Shown in pieces: positions 23,375 through 31,598 of a stretch of DNA of 41,066 nt (the stretch's first letter is position 1; the number at the start of each line of letters is the position of its first letter). Origin of the DNA: Acidobacteriaceae bacterium (GTDB lineage Bacteria > Acidobacteriota > Terriglobia > Terriglobales > Acidobacteriaceae). Under the pieces are notes generated by a model. That model searched no databases, was not told the origin of the DNA, and was given only the letters and a program-made list of their open reading frames with translations. Made by a program: the position numbers and the translations under genes. The DNA lies in assembly GCA_025360645.1 (NCBI GenBank), contig JANYBT010000143.1:1-41066 (forward strand). Direction: 5' to 3'.

Positions 23375-24448
23375 TCACTCTCCCCCCAGATACAGCCTGG
23401 CCACTCCCTGCGAGATTTTGCCGGGATTGGCCTCGGCCAGGTTCGCCAACACCACGATGCTCAACTTATCGTCCACGTAGCGCGAGATGTGGGTCTTGAA
23501 TCCCTGCCACGAACCGCCGTGCTCAACCACGCGATGCCCGTCCTCGACTGTACTCACCCAGCCAAAACCATAATTTCCGGAGTTGCGCGTGCCGTCATTG
23601 AGCAGCACCGGCGTCCACATCAACGACAGATCGTCGCGCTTCAGCAGTTTTTCCGTGTACAGCGCAGCATCCCACTTCGCCAGGTCCAGGATGGAAAAGT
23701 AGAGGCTGCCGTCCGCCGTGATATTCACCTTGGGCGCCACCCACTCCTGATTTTTCCACTCGCCCTTCACCAGGCGATACCCCGCCGCGCGATTCGGCAC
23801 AATATCTTCCTCGCTGATGATGCGGGTCGTGCTCATTCCCAACGGCCGAAAAATCCGCTCTTGCAGAACCTCGCCATAAAACTTGCCGGTCACCCGATGA
23901 ATCAGAATCCCTAACGTGGCGTATCCTAGGTTGCTGTAGCTCCAACTGCTGCCGGCAGGAAATGCTAGCGGGATGGAGTAGATGACCTTCAGCAGGTCGT
24001 CTTCCGAGTAGTCTTTGCGAAAATCAAACTTATCGGGATAGTCGGTAAATCCCGCGGTGTGGCTGAGCAAGTGCCGCACTTTCACCGATTTCCAACTGGC
24101 GGGAGCATCGGGAAAGAACCGGGTCAACGGGTCGTCCAGACTAATTTTGCCGTCTTCCACCAGCATCATCACAGCTGTAGCGGCGAACTGCTTGCCCACT
24201 GATCCCGACTCGAACACGGTTTCAGGCTTCACCGGGACCTGGTGCTCAAGATTGGCCAAGCCATATCCCTGAGCGCGGATCGTCTTTCCGTTGCACGCCA
24301 CCAGCACAGCAACGCCAGGAATTTTTTGCTGCGCCATCTCGGCAGCCACCACGGCATCCAGTTTCGCATCCGCCACTGCGTGGCCGCACTCCTGCGCAAA
24401 CGCCGACGCCGCGCAACCAACCAACACCAGCCAGAGGAACATTTTCAT
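23375..24448 (-). CDS. Secreted serine hydrolase, beta-lactamase/esterase class C fold
   Basis: 357 aa. A signal peptide ([19 protein letters not shown]) directs export. The three class-C landmarks are in order: SxxK in ESGSVGKQF (Ser83, Lys86), YxN in WSYSNLGY (Tyr171, Asn173) and HxG in [10 protein letters not shown] (His310-Gly312), plus HLLSHTAGF. This is the fold of AmpC, esterase EstB and D-amino-acid peptidases; a penicillinase role cannot be assumed. Alternative start ATG 24442. It lies 32 bp downstream of the VWFA gene on the same strand, so the two may be co-transcribed. Confidence 0.92.
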   Translation of the reverse strand: MKMFLWLVLVGCAASAFAQECGHAVADAKLDAVVAAEMAQQKIPGVAVLVACNGKTIRAQGYGLANLEHQVPVKPETVFESGSVGKQFAATAVMMLVEDGKISLDDPLTRFFPDAPASWKSVKVRHLLSHTAGFTDYPDKFDFRKDYSEDDLLKVIYSIPLAFPAGSSWSYSNLGYATLGILIHRVTGKFYGEVLQERIFRPLGMSTTRIISEEDIVPNRAAGYRLVKGEWKNQEWVAPKVNITADGSLYFSILDLAKWDAALYTEKLLKRDDLSLMWTPVLLNDGTRNSGNYGFGWVSTVEDGHRVVEHGGSWQGFKTHISRYVDDKLSIVVLANLAEANPGKISQGVARLYLGGE

Positions 24449-24480
24449 GGGAGACCAGCTTAACCCATCCCAGCGGCAAG

Positions 24481-25701
24481 CTAATCCACTACATGCTTCG
24501 CCGTGTAGCCTTCGCGCGCGATGGTGTCCACCTTCACGTCTTTGTTCTTCTGGTCCTTGATCTTCAGCGGACCACCGTCGGGCGATACCAGTTCCACTTT
24601 CAGTTTGCGATAGGTCCCGTCAAACTTGGTGTTGGTCGGGTGATAGGCCAACTGGTACTGATTGCGGATGTCCGACGCTACATCCTTGAAAATCTCTGGC
24701 AATTCTCCTTCAAAGCGCGGGAAGTAGGCCCGCCCACCGGTCAGTTTTGCGAACGTCTTCATTTCGTTGTCGGCCTGCAAGTAATCGATGTTCTCAATCG
24801 GAATGCCGAATCCATGCGACGGCCTCCCCCCTCCTGCTTCCGCCCGAATCCGCGCCGCCTGACCGACCCCGATGGCGAAAATCGTCACGTTCTTAGTCGC
24901 TTTGATCTTCTTGAAGGTCTGGTCCAGGTTGATTCTGCTGAACGTGTCCACTCCGGTCGAAACCAAGATGATGTACTTGTGTCCCTCCACCCCATCCAGC
25001 CGGTCCAGCGTGTCATAGAGCGTGTCGAACAGATTGGTTTCAATGAACGTAGGAATGCGCAGCGTATTGAGCGCGCCGATAACTTCCCGCTTGTCCTGAG
25101 TGAAGTCCACCAGGATGCGCGGCTTGATGTCATAAGAGACCACCGACACCCAGTCGTCTTTCTTCAGCGTGCTGGCGAAGACGTAGCTGGCGTTCAACGC
25201 GTCACGCAGAAAAGCGTAATTCGTCTCCGCGAACTCCACCACCAGCACCGCGGTAATCGGCGCCTGCGATTGGCTGAAGTTGGTGATCTTCTGCTCTACC
25301 CCATCTTCGCTGACGCGGAAGTTCTCTTGCTTCATGCCCGGGATGAACTGGCCGCTTTTGGTCGTCACCAGCACGTCCACGTTCACCAGCGGCACATCTA
25401 CATGCAGCGAGTAATCCGGCATGTTTTCAATTTTCTTAGGCCTCTCGGGAGCGGGCGGGGGAGGAGCTTCCTTTTTCTTCGGAATCACATACGGACCCAC
25501 CTCGCCGCCTGGACCTCCGGCCTCAGCTGGCGCGTCTTGCTTGTTCGGGCTGCTGGGCGCAGGCGGCGGTGTATCCTGGGCAACGCCGAGCCCCATCAAC
25601 AGCATCAGAATCAATAAGATAGAGGCTCCGGAGCGGTTCCGAAAACGCTCTCTCGAACCCAAAAATTCACGCAACATCAGCCAATCACCCATGGGCATCA
25701 T
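24481..25701 (-). CDS. VWFA-related acidobacterial-type secreted protein
   Basis: 406 aa. After a basic N-terminus, a hydrophobic signal segment ([16 protein letters not shown]) is followed by a Pro-rich linker with [12 protein letters not shown]. The domain from about residue 95 begins [20 protein letters not shown] and [18 protein letters not shown], the typical opening of the VWFA-related family first defined in acidobacteria. It continues through a VWA fold ([46 protein letters not shown]) to the late [16 protein letters not shown]. The canonical DxSxS metal site is not obvious (VEFAETN instead). Function unknown; probably surface adhesion or assembly. This gene is the main taxonomic marker here. 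ATG 25677 is an alternative start. Confidence 0.9.
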   Translation of the reverse strand: MMPMGDWLMLREFLGSRERFRNRSGASILLILMLLMGLGVAQDTPPPAPSSPNKQDAPAEAGGPGGEVGPYVIPKKKEAPPPPAPERPKKIENMPDYSLHVDVPLVNVDVLVTTKSGQFIPGMKQENFRVSEDGVEQKITNFSQSQAPITAVLVVEFAETNYAFLRDALNASYVFASTLKKDDWVSVVSYDIKPRILVDFTQDKREVIGALNTLRIPTFIETNLFDTLYDTLDRLDGVEGHKYIILVSTGVDTFSRINLDQTFKKIKATKNVTIFAIGVGQAARIRAEAGGGRPSHGFGIPIENIDYLQADNEMKTFAKLTGGRAYFPRFEGELPEIFKDVASDIRNQYQLAYHPTNTKFDGTYRKLKVELVSPDGGPLKIKDQKNKDVKVDTIAREGYTAKHVVD

Positions 25702-25711
25702 TCTAAAAATC

Positions 25712-25725
25712 CTATGCTAGTATAG
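25712..25725. promoter_or_regulatory. Near-palindromic CTATGCTAGTATAG between divergent genes
   Basis: The 14-bp sequence and its complement differ at only two positions, with CTAG at the centre. It carries TATACT/TAGTAT-like hexamers in both directions and sits about 10 bp from the VWFA start. It could be a shared operator or overlapping -10 region for the VWFA gene and the S55-like gene. The inverted TTTAAA pair at 25762-25782 lies in the same gap. Confidence 0.35.
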
Positions 25726-25814
25726 ATGCAACCGCGCCGCCACTGGACATTTCCTTCGCCCTTTAAATCCGAACGGTTTAAATTAAGCCCGGTGGCGCGG
25801 AGCAGAAAAATCAG

Positions 25815-27653
25815 ATGCAGAGAAGATTTTCTCCGGGGCCAAGAATGACGAAAGCCGCACTTTCGCTCGCTGCCCTGTGCTGTTTGCTGTCCGCCACCGC
25901 CAGCATCGCGCAGAGTTCCAAAGCCACTCCGACCATTCCTCTTGATCAGATTCACGCCGGCATGAAGGGCGTTGCCTACACCGTTTTTCAGGGCACCAAG
26001 CCTGAACCCATGGGGGTCGAAGTCCTGGGAGTGCTGCGCAATGTCAACGGGCCCAAGGGAGACGTCATTCTGGTCCGCCTCTCAGGAACCAAGCCCGAAT
26101 ACACCGGAGTGGTCGCCGGCATGAGCGGCAGCCCAGTCTATTTCGATGGCAAGCTCGCGGGCGCACTCGCCTTCCGCATCGGGGAATTTTCCAAAGAGCC
26201 GATTGCCGGCGTCACCCCCATCGGCGAGATGCTTGAAATCAACGCGTTTGACCGCAAGCCGGCGATGGATTCCCCATCCGCCCCGCTCCATGCGATCGTC
26301 GGCGCGTCCCAAACTGCTTCGCCCGCAGAAGCCTCCACCCCACCCTCCGCCGCACCGGCCGCCGGTTTCAGCAATTACCTCAAGCCGATTGACACTCCGC
26401 TCGTCTTCAGCGGGTTCTCCGAAGACGCGGTCCGCCGCTTCGCTCCTCAGTTCGCTGCTTCCGGCATTGTGCCGGTGATGGGTGCAGGCTCGGTTACCAC
26501 CGGCGCCAAACAGCCCGAGCCGCTGGAACCTGGCTCCGCGGTCAGCGCCATTTTAGTGCGCGGCGATATGGACATCGCCGCCACCTGCACCGTCACTTAC
26601 GTGGACGCCGAGCACCTTCTGGCTTGCGGACATCCTCTGTTGCAGTTTGGTTCCGTCGACCTGCCCATGAACAAGGCCGAGGTGCTGGCCACTCTGCCTT
26701 CGCCCCTCAACGCCTTCAAGATCGTCAACACCACCGAAGTCGCGGGCTCGTTTGTGCAGGACCGCAGCAAAGGCATTCTGGGCACGTTCGGCAAAGACGC
26801 CGACATGATCCCCGTCACCCTCACCATTCACGGCGGCTCGCGCCCGCGTGAATTTCACTTCGAAGTGCTAAACAATGCCAAGCTCAGTCCGGTCGCCATC
26901 ATGGCCTCAGTGTTCAACGCTTTGCACGGCACTAACGAATACGGCGAAGAAACGACTTTCCGCATGAAGGGCTCCATGGACGTGGAAGGCTATCCCCAAG
27001 TCGCGCTGGCTGACATGTTCGCGCCCAACGATGCTGGACAGCCCGCGGCGGCGCTGGCAGCAGCGAGTTTGGGCGACCGCTTCGGCCGCATCTATGGCAA
27101 CCTCTACGACATTCCGCAAGTGAAATCGCTGACCCTTGACTTCGAACTGGAGCGGGAGCGGAAATCAGCGCGGCTGGAGAGCGCCCGCACCGATGTGACC
27201 GAAGCCCGTCCCGGTGACGAGATTGTGGTGGAAGCCGTGCTCCGCCCCTACCGCGGAGAACGCATGGTCCGCCAAATTCCCATTCGCATTCCACCCTCCA
27301 CGTCCAAAGGCACGCTGCACATTCTGGTCAGCGACGGCGATACTCTCGACAAAGTGCGGGGCGCCGCTCCCCAACCCGGACGCAGTCTGGGCCTGGCCTC
27401 GACCATCGCGATGCTTAACCGCGAACACGTCAACAACCGCGTGTATGCGTCGTTGCTGCAGTCCGACCCCGAAGCCGTGGTCGCTGATAAAGTGATGCCC
27501 ACTCTGCCGCTGTCGGTAATGAACGTGATGGAAGGCATGAAGGGCACGCAGGAGATGGTGGTGCAGGGAGAGTCCTCGGTCGGCGAAGCTTCCACCCCGC
27601 CGCTGGATTTTGTCGTCTCAGGTGGCCGGTTGTTGACCATTACGATTAAGTGA
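25815..27653 (+). CDS. Secreted SpoIVB/S55-like peptidase-domain protein
   Basis: 612 aa from ATG 25815; ATG 25845 gives a cleaner signal peptide (MTKAALSLAALCCLLSA). Residues about 40-330 resemble the SpoIVB S55 peptidase. The serine motif VAGMSGSPVYFDGKLAGA is at 100-118. The histidine region CTVTYVDAEHLLACGHPLL (His273) is at 258-276, with SKGILGTFG at 318-326. In Bacillus SpoIVB the His precedes the Ser, so the order here is reversed. A Pro/Ala-rich linker (about 155-185) separates the two parts. The remainder has Ig-like character (RTDVTEARPGDEIVVEAVLR). An active periplasmic serine protease is possible but unproven. The propeller gene follows 119 bp later. Confidence 0.82.
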   Translation: MQRRFSPGPRMTKAALSLAALCCLLSATASIAQSSKATPTIPLDQIHAGMKGVAYTVFQGTKPEPMGVEVLGVLRNVNGPKGDVILVRLSGTKPEYTGVVAGMSGSPVYFDGKLAGALAFRIGEFSKEPIAGVTPIGEMLEINAFDRKPAMDSPSAPLHAIVGASQTASPAEASTPPSAAPAAGFSNYLKPIDTPLVFSGFSEDAVRRFAPQFAASGIVPVMGAGSVTTGAKQPEPLEPGSAVSAILVRGDMDIAATCTVTYVDAEHLLACGHPLLQFGSVDLPMNKAEVLATLPSPLNAFKIVNTTEVAGSFVQDRSKGILGTFGKDADMIPVTLTIHGGSRPREFHFEVLNNAKLSPVAIMASVFNALHGTNEYGEETTFRMKGSMDVEGYPQVALADMFAPNDAGQPAAALAAASLGDRFGRIYGNLYDIPQVKSLTLDFELERERKSARLESARTDVTEARPGDEIVVEAVLRPYRGERMVRQIPIRIPPSTSKGTLHILVSDGDTLDKVRGAAPQPGRSLGLASTIAMLNREHVNNRVYASLLQSDPEAVVADKVMPTLPLSVMNVMEGMKGTQEMVVQGESSVGEASTPPLDFVVSGGRLLTITIK

Positions 27654-27772
27654 GGCGGCCACCGGGATGGGGCAGTGACCAACGTCTCGCCCGCGCTCCA
27701 CTCGCTACCGGCATGCACCGGCGTTTGCGCGTGATACCTTTTTCCTAACAGAGTTTTTTGCCGAGGTCTGAC

Positions 27773-30016
27773 TTGTCAATCCGTTCGCTCCGTGGTTTCA
27801 CTCTTCTACCCATTCTCTTTCTCCTCCTCGGCACCGCTTGGGGCGAGGGCACCCGCACCTGGGAGCAGTCCAAGTTTGACGAGCTGATCAAGGGGACCAC
27901 CCACGGCGTGGCCATCCGCAGCCAGGGTGGCCTGGAACTCGCGCCCGCATTCAAGGCGCTGAACACCACCCCCTCCACTTACATCTGGGCCATTGCGTCC
28001 GACAGCGCAGGCAATGTTTATGCCGCCGCGGGCTCGCCGGCTCGCGTCTATCGCGTCACGCCCGATGGAAAATCCACAACCATCTTTGAGGCCCAGGAAC
28101 TGCAGGTGCAGGCCCTGGTGGCCGGCAACCATGGCGAACTGTATGCCGCGACCGCGCCCGATGGCAAGGTCTATCGCATCGAGCCCAAAGCCGCGAAGGC
28201 CGACGGCTCGTGGAACTCCAGCGTCTTCTTCGATCCCAAGACCAAATACATCTGGGCGCTGCTGCTCGATGGCAATGGCAACCTGTATGTCGCGACCGGC
28301 GATCAAGGCGAAATTTTCCGCGTCAACTCACGCGGCGAAGGCGCACGGTTTTTCAAGAGCGACGAAGTTCATATTCGCGCTCTTGCCCTTGATCCCAGCG
28401 GCAACCTGGTCGCAGGTTCTGATGGCTCCGGCCTGATCTACCGCATCACGCCCAAGGGCGAGGGTTTCGTTCTCTATAGCGCGCCCAAGAAAGAAATCAC
28501 CGCGCTCGCAGTAGACCACGCTGGCAACATCTATGCTGCCGGCGTGGGAGAAAAGCGCGGCGGCGGCTCCCCGGGGCTGAACATCCCGGCGCCGCAGCCC
28601 AATCCCGCAACTCCGGGCGGTCTAGGCATCACCATCATCGGCGGGCCTGGCCCCATCCCTGGACAGGGTATGCTCTCGTTTCCGCTGCCCGGTGTCGGCG
28701 CTTCCGGTGGATCGGATATCTATCGCATCACACCCGACGGCGCACCCTCGCGTTATTGGTCGGCCCACGAAGACATCATTTACGCTCTCGCCTTCGACCC
28801 GCAAGGACGATTGCTTGCGGGCACCGGCAATCGCGGCCACATCTTCACCATCACCGGTCAAGACCAGTACACGGATCTGCTTAAGGCCAGCGCCAGCCAG
28901 GTGACTGCTTTCGCCGCCGCTCCCAACGGCGGTTTGTATGCCGCCACCAGCAATCTGGGCAAACTGTTCGTGCTCGCCGCCGCGCCCGACGCCGAAGGCA
29001 CCTACGAAAGCGACGTGTTTGACGCTCGCAACTTCTCGCGGTGGGGACGCGCCGAATTTCGCGGCGCCGGCAACGTCGAGATCTTTGCCCGCAGCGGCAA
29101 CGTGGACAATCCCGACCGCAACTGGAGCCCATGGACCCGCGTCGAGTTGAAAGATGGCGCAACCCTCGGCGTGCCTCCCGCCCGCTTTGCGCAGTGGAAA
29201 GCGGTGTTGCACGCGGGCAATCCCGCGCCCCGGGTGCAGAGCATGATGCTGTACTATCTGCCGAAGAACGTCGCGCCGGTCCTCGAGGATGTGACCGTGC
29301 AAGTCGGCTTCCGGTATCCGCAGATGCTCAAGTCCCAAGGCGCCGACGCCAACTCGACGCCGGGCCAGCCGCGCTTTGAGGTGCCCGCCGCCAGCATTCG
29401 CGATCGCGGGTCCGTCGGCGTGAAGTGGACCGCTCGCGACGACAATGACGACCAGCTCTCCTATTCCGTGTATTACCGCGGCGACGGCGAATCGCGTTGG
29501 CTGTTGCTGCGGGAAGACGTGACCGAGCACTATCTCTCATTTGACGCAGGCCTGTTGCCCGACGGCGGCTACCAGGTGAAGGTAGTGGCATCCGACGAGT
29601 TGTCGCACTCACCTGGCGAGGCCTTGACTGCGGAACGAGAAAGCGCTCGCTTCGAAGTGGACAACACGCCGCCGCAGATTCAGGCGCTGGCTGCGGCCGA
29701 GGACGGCGACAAGCTCCACATCACTTTCCGCGCGGTCGATGGATTCTCGCCCATCAAGCGCGCCGAGTTTTCAGTGGACGCGGGCGACTGGCAGTTGATC
29801 GAGCCGGTGGGGCAGCTCTCCGACTCGAGGACCGAGAGTTACGATTTCCGCGCAGCGGGCGATCCGGTTCCGCCCTCGGATGGCTCTGCTCGCAACCTTG
29901 CAGCAAAAGGAAAAGCGGATGCGGCGAAGGGGCCGATCGACCACGTGGTGGTGGTTCGCGTCTATGACACCTTCGAGAATATGGCGACGGCGCGGATTTT
30001 GGTGCGGGGCAAATAA
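27773..30016 (+). CDS. Secreted seven-bladed beta-propeller protein with C-terminal Ig/FN3-like domains
   Basis: 747 aa from TTG 27773, which has GAGG six bases upstream; TTG 27758 is the other candidate. Signal peptide: LLPILFLLLGTAWGEG. Residues about 60-410 contain seven repeats of one pattern, among them NVYAAAGSPARVYRVTPDG, ELYAATAPDGKVYRIEP, NLYVATGDQGEIFRVNS, SGLIYRITPKGEG, GGSDIYRITPDG, GTGNRGHIFTITG and GLYAATSNLGKLFVLAA. These fit a seven-bladed propeller, with a Gly/Pro-rich insert of about 50 residues in blade 5. The rest is beta-sandwich-like (RWGRAEFRGAGNVEIFARSG, then SVGVKWTARDDNDDQLSYSV and a final Ig-like unit). Role unknown; likely a periplasmic or surface scaffold working with the S55-like protein upstream. 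Confidence 0.85.
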   Translation: MSIRSLRGFTLLPILFLLLGTAWGEGTRTWEQSKFDELIKGTTHGVAIRSQGGLELAPAFKALNTTPSTYIWAIASDSAGNVYAAAGSPARVYRVTPDGKSTTIFEAQELQVQALVAGNHGELYAATAPDGKVYRIEPKAAKADGSWNSSVFFDPKTKYIWALLLDGNGNLYVATGDQGEIFRVNSRGEGARFFKSDEVHIRALALDPSGNLVAGSDGSGLIYRITPKGEGFVLYSAPKKEITALAVDHAGNIYAAGVGEKRGGGSPGLNIPAPQPNPATPGGLGITIIGGPGPIPGQGMLSFPLPGVGASGGSDIYRITPDGAPSRYWSAHEDIIYALAFDPQGRLLAGTGNRGHIFTITGQDQYTDLLKASASQVTAFAAAPNGGLYAATSNLGKLFVLAAAPDAEGTYESDVFDARNFSRWGRAEFRGAGNVEIFARSGNVDNPDRNWSPWTRVELKDGATLGVPPARFAQWKAVLHAGNPAPRVQSMMLYYLPKNVAPVLEDVTVQVGFRYPQMLKSQGADANSTPGQPRFEVPAASIRDRGSVGVKWTARDDNDDQLSYSVYYRGDGESRWLLLREDVTEHYLSFDAGLLPDGGYQVKVVASDELSHSPGEALTAERESARFEVDNTPPQIQALAAAEDGDKLHITFRAVDGFSPIKRAEFSVDAGDWQLIEPVGQLSDSRTESYDFRAAGDPVPPSDGSARNLAAKGKADAAKGPIDHVVVVRVYDTFENMATARILVRGK

Positions 30017-30377
30017 CTTGGTTGGTTCTGTGAAGTGTGGCTTGCTCGGGATCGCAAGCGGGGTCTGATCCGATTCGCTCCGAGCTGTTGCAAAATGCAA
30101 CACTTTTCTAAAATCGTCGCTAGTGGGTCTGGGAGGCTCTCAGCGAGCGTCCAGTTTCCGGGGGCACTCTGGGGCTACCTTGAACCCTATCGTCGACTGG
30201 CGGTGCCCTAGCGCTCAGGTAAATGGTATTTCTCGTGATGCAGGTGGTGGGAATGAGTCCAGTCGGAATAGTCACTTTGGGTCTGGTGACGCGATTTTTT
30301 GGCTAACTCCTGCATTTTCAAATAGATAACAACAGCCGAGGATAAATTTCAGCAAGCAGTGACTTTCAGGCGCCGTT
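30017..30377. other. Intergenic region, no gene seen
   Basis: 361 bp between the propeller and methyltransferase genes. It contains the small hairpin at 30086-30102 and no frame with a recognisable product; the 68-codon frame at 30123-30329 has no ribosome site or family resemblance. It is less G+C-rich than the flanking genes in its last third. A promoter for the next gene is expected but not clear. Confidence 0.5.
30086..30108 (+). terminator. Weak hairpin terminator candidate after the propeller gene
   Basis: TGTTGCA (30086-30092), loop AAA, TGCAACA (30096-30102), followed by a short CTTTTC run. The stem is a perfect 7 bp but has few G-C pairs, so termination efficiency is doubtful. Confidence 0.35.
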
Positions 30378-30953
30378 TTGAACTCTCTCCTCACCCTCGG
30401 ATGGTTGGCCTCGGCGGTCTATTCCACCATCCCCTCGTTCTGGCTACTCATCCACCCTTGGGCGGATTACTGGCGTGGGCAGAAGCGCTCGCCCTACCGT
30501 GTGCTGGTTCCGGTGTGGGTGGCGATGTGGGTTGCCGCAGCCCTCGTAACATCCCCGTGGCGGAGGGTCGTTCTATATCAGAATCGCGCGGCATGGCTTC
30601 CGGCGGTGGTGTTGTTTGGGGTGGGGATCTGGATCTACATTCGCGGCGGGCGAGGCTTCAGCCTGCGGCAACTCGGCGGCCTGCCGGAACTGCAGCCGAC
30701 GGACCGAGGCCAGCGCCTGGTGACCAGCGGCATCCGAGCGCGGGTAAGGCATCCGTTGTACCTGGCGCACCTGCTGGAGATGTTGGCGTGGAGTGTGGGC
30801 ACCGGCCTGGCGGTGTGCTACGCCTTGACCTTGTTTGCCATCGTCACGGGCGCGGTGATGGTCCGCAGCGAAGACGCCGAACTGGAAGCGCGATTCGGAG
30901 ACGAGTACCGCGAGTATCGGCGGCGGGTCCCGGCAGTGTGGCCGAGGCTGTGA
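30378..30953 (+). CDS. Isoprenylcysteine carboxyl methyltransferase-like membrane protein
   Basis: 191 aa starting at TTG 30378, with about five hydrophobic segments. The C-terminal signature of the ICMT/phospholipid methyltransferase family is present: VTSGIRARVRHPLYLAHLLE followed by a final helix, then SEDAELEARFGDEYREYRR with the conserved E...RFG.EY pattern and a PAVWPRL end. In bacteria the substrate is usually unknown (small lipids or isoprenoids). The overlapping plus-strand frame at 30359-30994 is a shadow. The arsR-type gene follows after a 58-bp gap with its own promoter. Confidence 0.85.
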   Translation: MNSLLTLGWLASAVYSTIPSFWLLIHPWADYWRGQKRSPYRVLVPVWVAMWVAAALVTSPWRRVVLYQNRAAWLPAVVLFGVGIWIYIRGGRGFSLRQLGGLPELQPTDRGQRLVTSGIRARVRHPLYLAHLLEMLAWSVGTGLAVCYALTLFAIVTGAVMVRSEDAELEARFGDEYREYRRRVPAVWPRL

Positions 30954-30973
30954 AATATTCCTGTATTTTTCCC

Positions 30974-31003
30974 TTGACAACTTCCATTCCGTAACCGTAC
31001 AGT
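30974..31003 (+). promoter_or_regulatory. Promoter for the arsR-type gene
   Basis: A perfect TTGACA (30974-30979) and TACAGT (30998-31003) are separated by 18 bp. The transcription start should fall at about 31010, one or two bases before ATG 31012, so the mRNA is predicted to be leaderless. Confidence 0.6.
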
Positions 31004-31034
31004 TACGCATTATGCGTCACCGTTCAGTTACGTA
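30991..31034. promoter_or_regulatory. Probable ArsR operator: direct repeats and inverted GTAAC/GTTAC
   Basis: ACCGTACAGTTACG (30994-31007) and ACCGTTCAGTTACG (31019-31032) match at all but one position and lie 25 bp apart, over the -10 and the first codons. An inverted repeat GTAAC-N6-GTTAC (30991-31006) and another, ACGCA-TTA-TGCGT (31005-31017), overlap them. This layout fits autorepression by the ArsR-type protein. Confidence 0.5.
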
Positions 31035-31449
31035 TTCAGCGGAAGCGACCTTCAGTGCGCTCGCCGACCCCACTCGCCGCGCCGTGCTCGACCTGCTGCG
31101 AGGGGGGAGCCAGCCTGCGGGCGGCATCGCGCAACGGTTCCCGATTTCACGGCCAGCGATTTCCAAGCATCTCGCCCTACTGCGCCGCGCCCATCTGGTG
31201 GAGGAGCGCCGCGAAGGACGTCATCGGGTGTACCAGTTGAACCCGGCTCCCCTGCGCGCGATTGATTCCTGGCTGGAACAATATCGCGCGTTCTGGACCG
31301 GCAATCTGGCCAGTCTCAAGACCTTTGTGGAGTTCGAGTACGCCAAGGAGACCACCGCGGCGAGTTCTAATTCCACTTACAAGAAACCCGTCGATCCGGT
31401 TTCGAAAAAAACCAATTCACCACAAATCAAAAGGAGAAAACTACCATGA
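31012..31449 (+). CDS. ArsR-family winged-helix transcriptional regulator
   Basis: 145 aa. The domain is typical of ArsR repressors that sit beside SRPBCC genes: FSALADPTRRAVLDLLRGG, then QRFPISRPAISKHLALLRRA as the recognition helix, and the wing VEERREGRHRVYQLNP. No metal-binding cysteine motif (ELCVC) is present, so it is the non-metal subgroup. The last about 35 residues are low-complexity and read into the ribosome-binding region of the next gene (AGGAG at about 31430), so the natural C-terminus may have drifted. Its stop overlaps ATG 31446 (ATGA). Confidence 0.92.
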   Translation: MRHRSVTYSAEATFSALADPTRRAVLDLLRGGSQPAGGIAQRFPISRPAISKHLALLRRAHLVEERREGRHRVYQLNPAPLRAIDSWLEQYRAFWTGNLASLKTFVEFEYAKETTAASSNSTYKKPVDPVSKKTNSPQIKRRKLP

Positions 31450-31570
31450 CACGGGGACGGCAGTCACGGCGCACACGGGCTTGGCGAACGATGCCGCGGC
31501 TGGTGAAGACTGCCGCGGCGGACGGGTGGGCGTTTTAGAGAGTCTGAAGAAGTTTACCGAAACCAACTGA
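31446..31570 (+). pseudogene. Remnant of an SRPBCC/AHSA1-domain gene
   Basis: ATG 31446 has a strong AGGAG upstream and overlaps the arsR stop, exactly where the SRPBCC partner gene would be expected. From it only 30 codons are open. In the frame starting at 31451, the translation includes GTAVTAHTGLANDAAAGEDC and GGRVGVLESLKKFTETN before TGA 31570. That lines up with the C-terminal 40 residues of SRPBCC proteins, including the intact one at 31599 (GTRVRIHHSGFAG, GWVRVLGWVQLF). The start codon and the surviving tail are in different frames, and about 100 codons are missing. An internal deletion in a duplicated gene explains this best. Confidence 0.55.
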
Positions 31571-31598
31571 GCGGCTTTGCCGCCGAAAGGAAACACAA

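Noticed and set aside
24493-25617. 374-codon plus-strand frame
   Set aside because: Antisense shadow of the VWFA gene, which has a signal peptide and family motifs.
30359-30994. 211-codon plus-strand frame overlapping the ICMT-like gene
   Set aside because: Gly/Arg-rich alternative frame; the other frame has membrane helices and the ICMT C-terminal signature.
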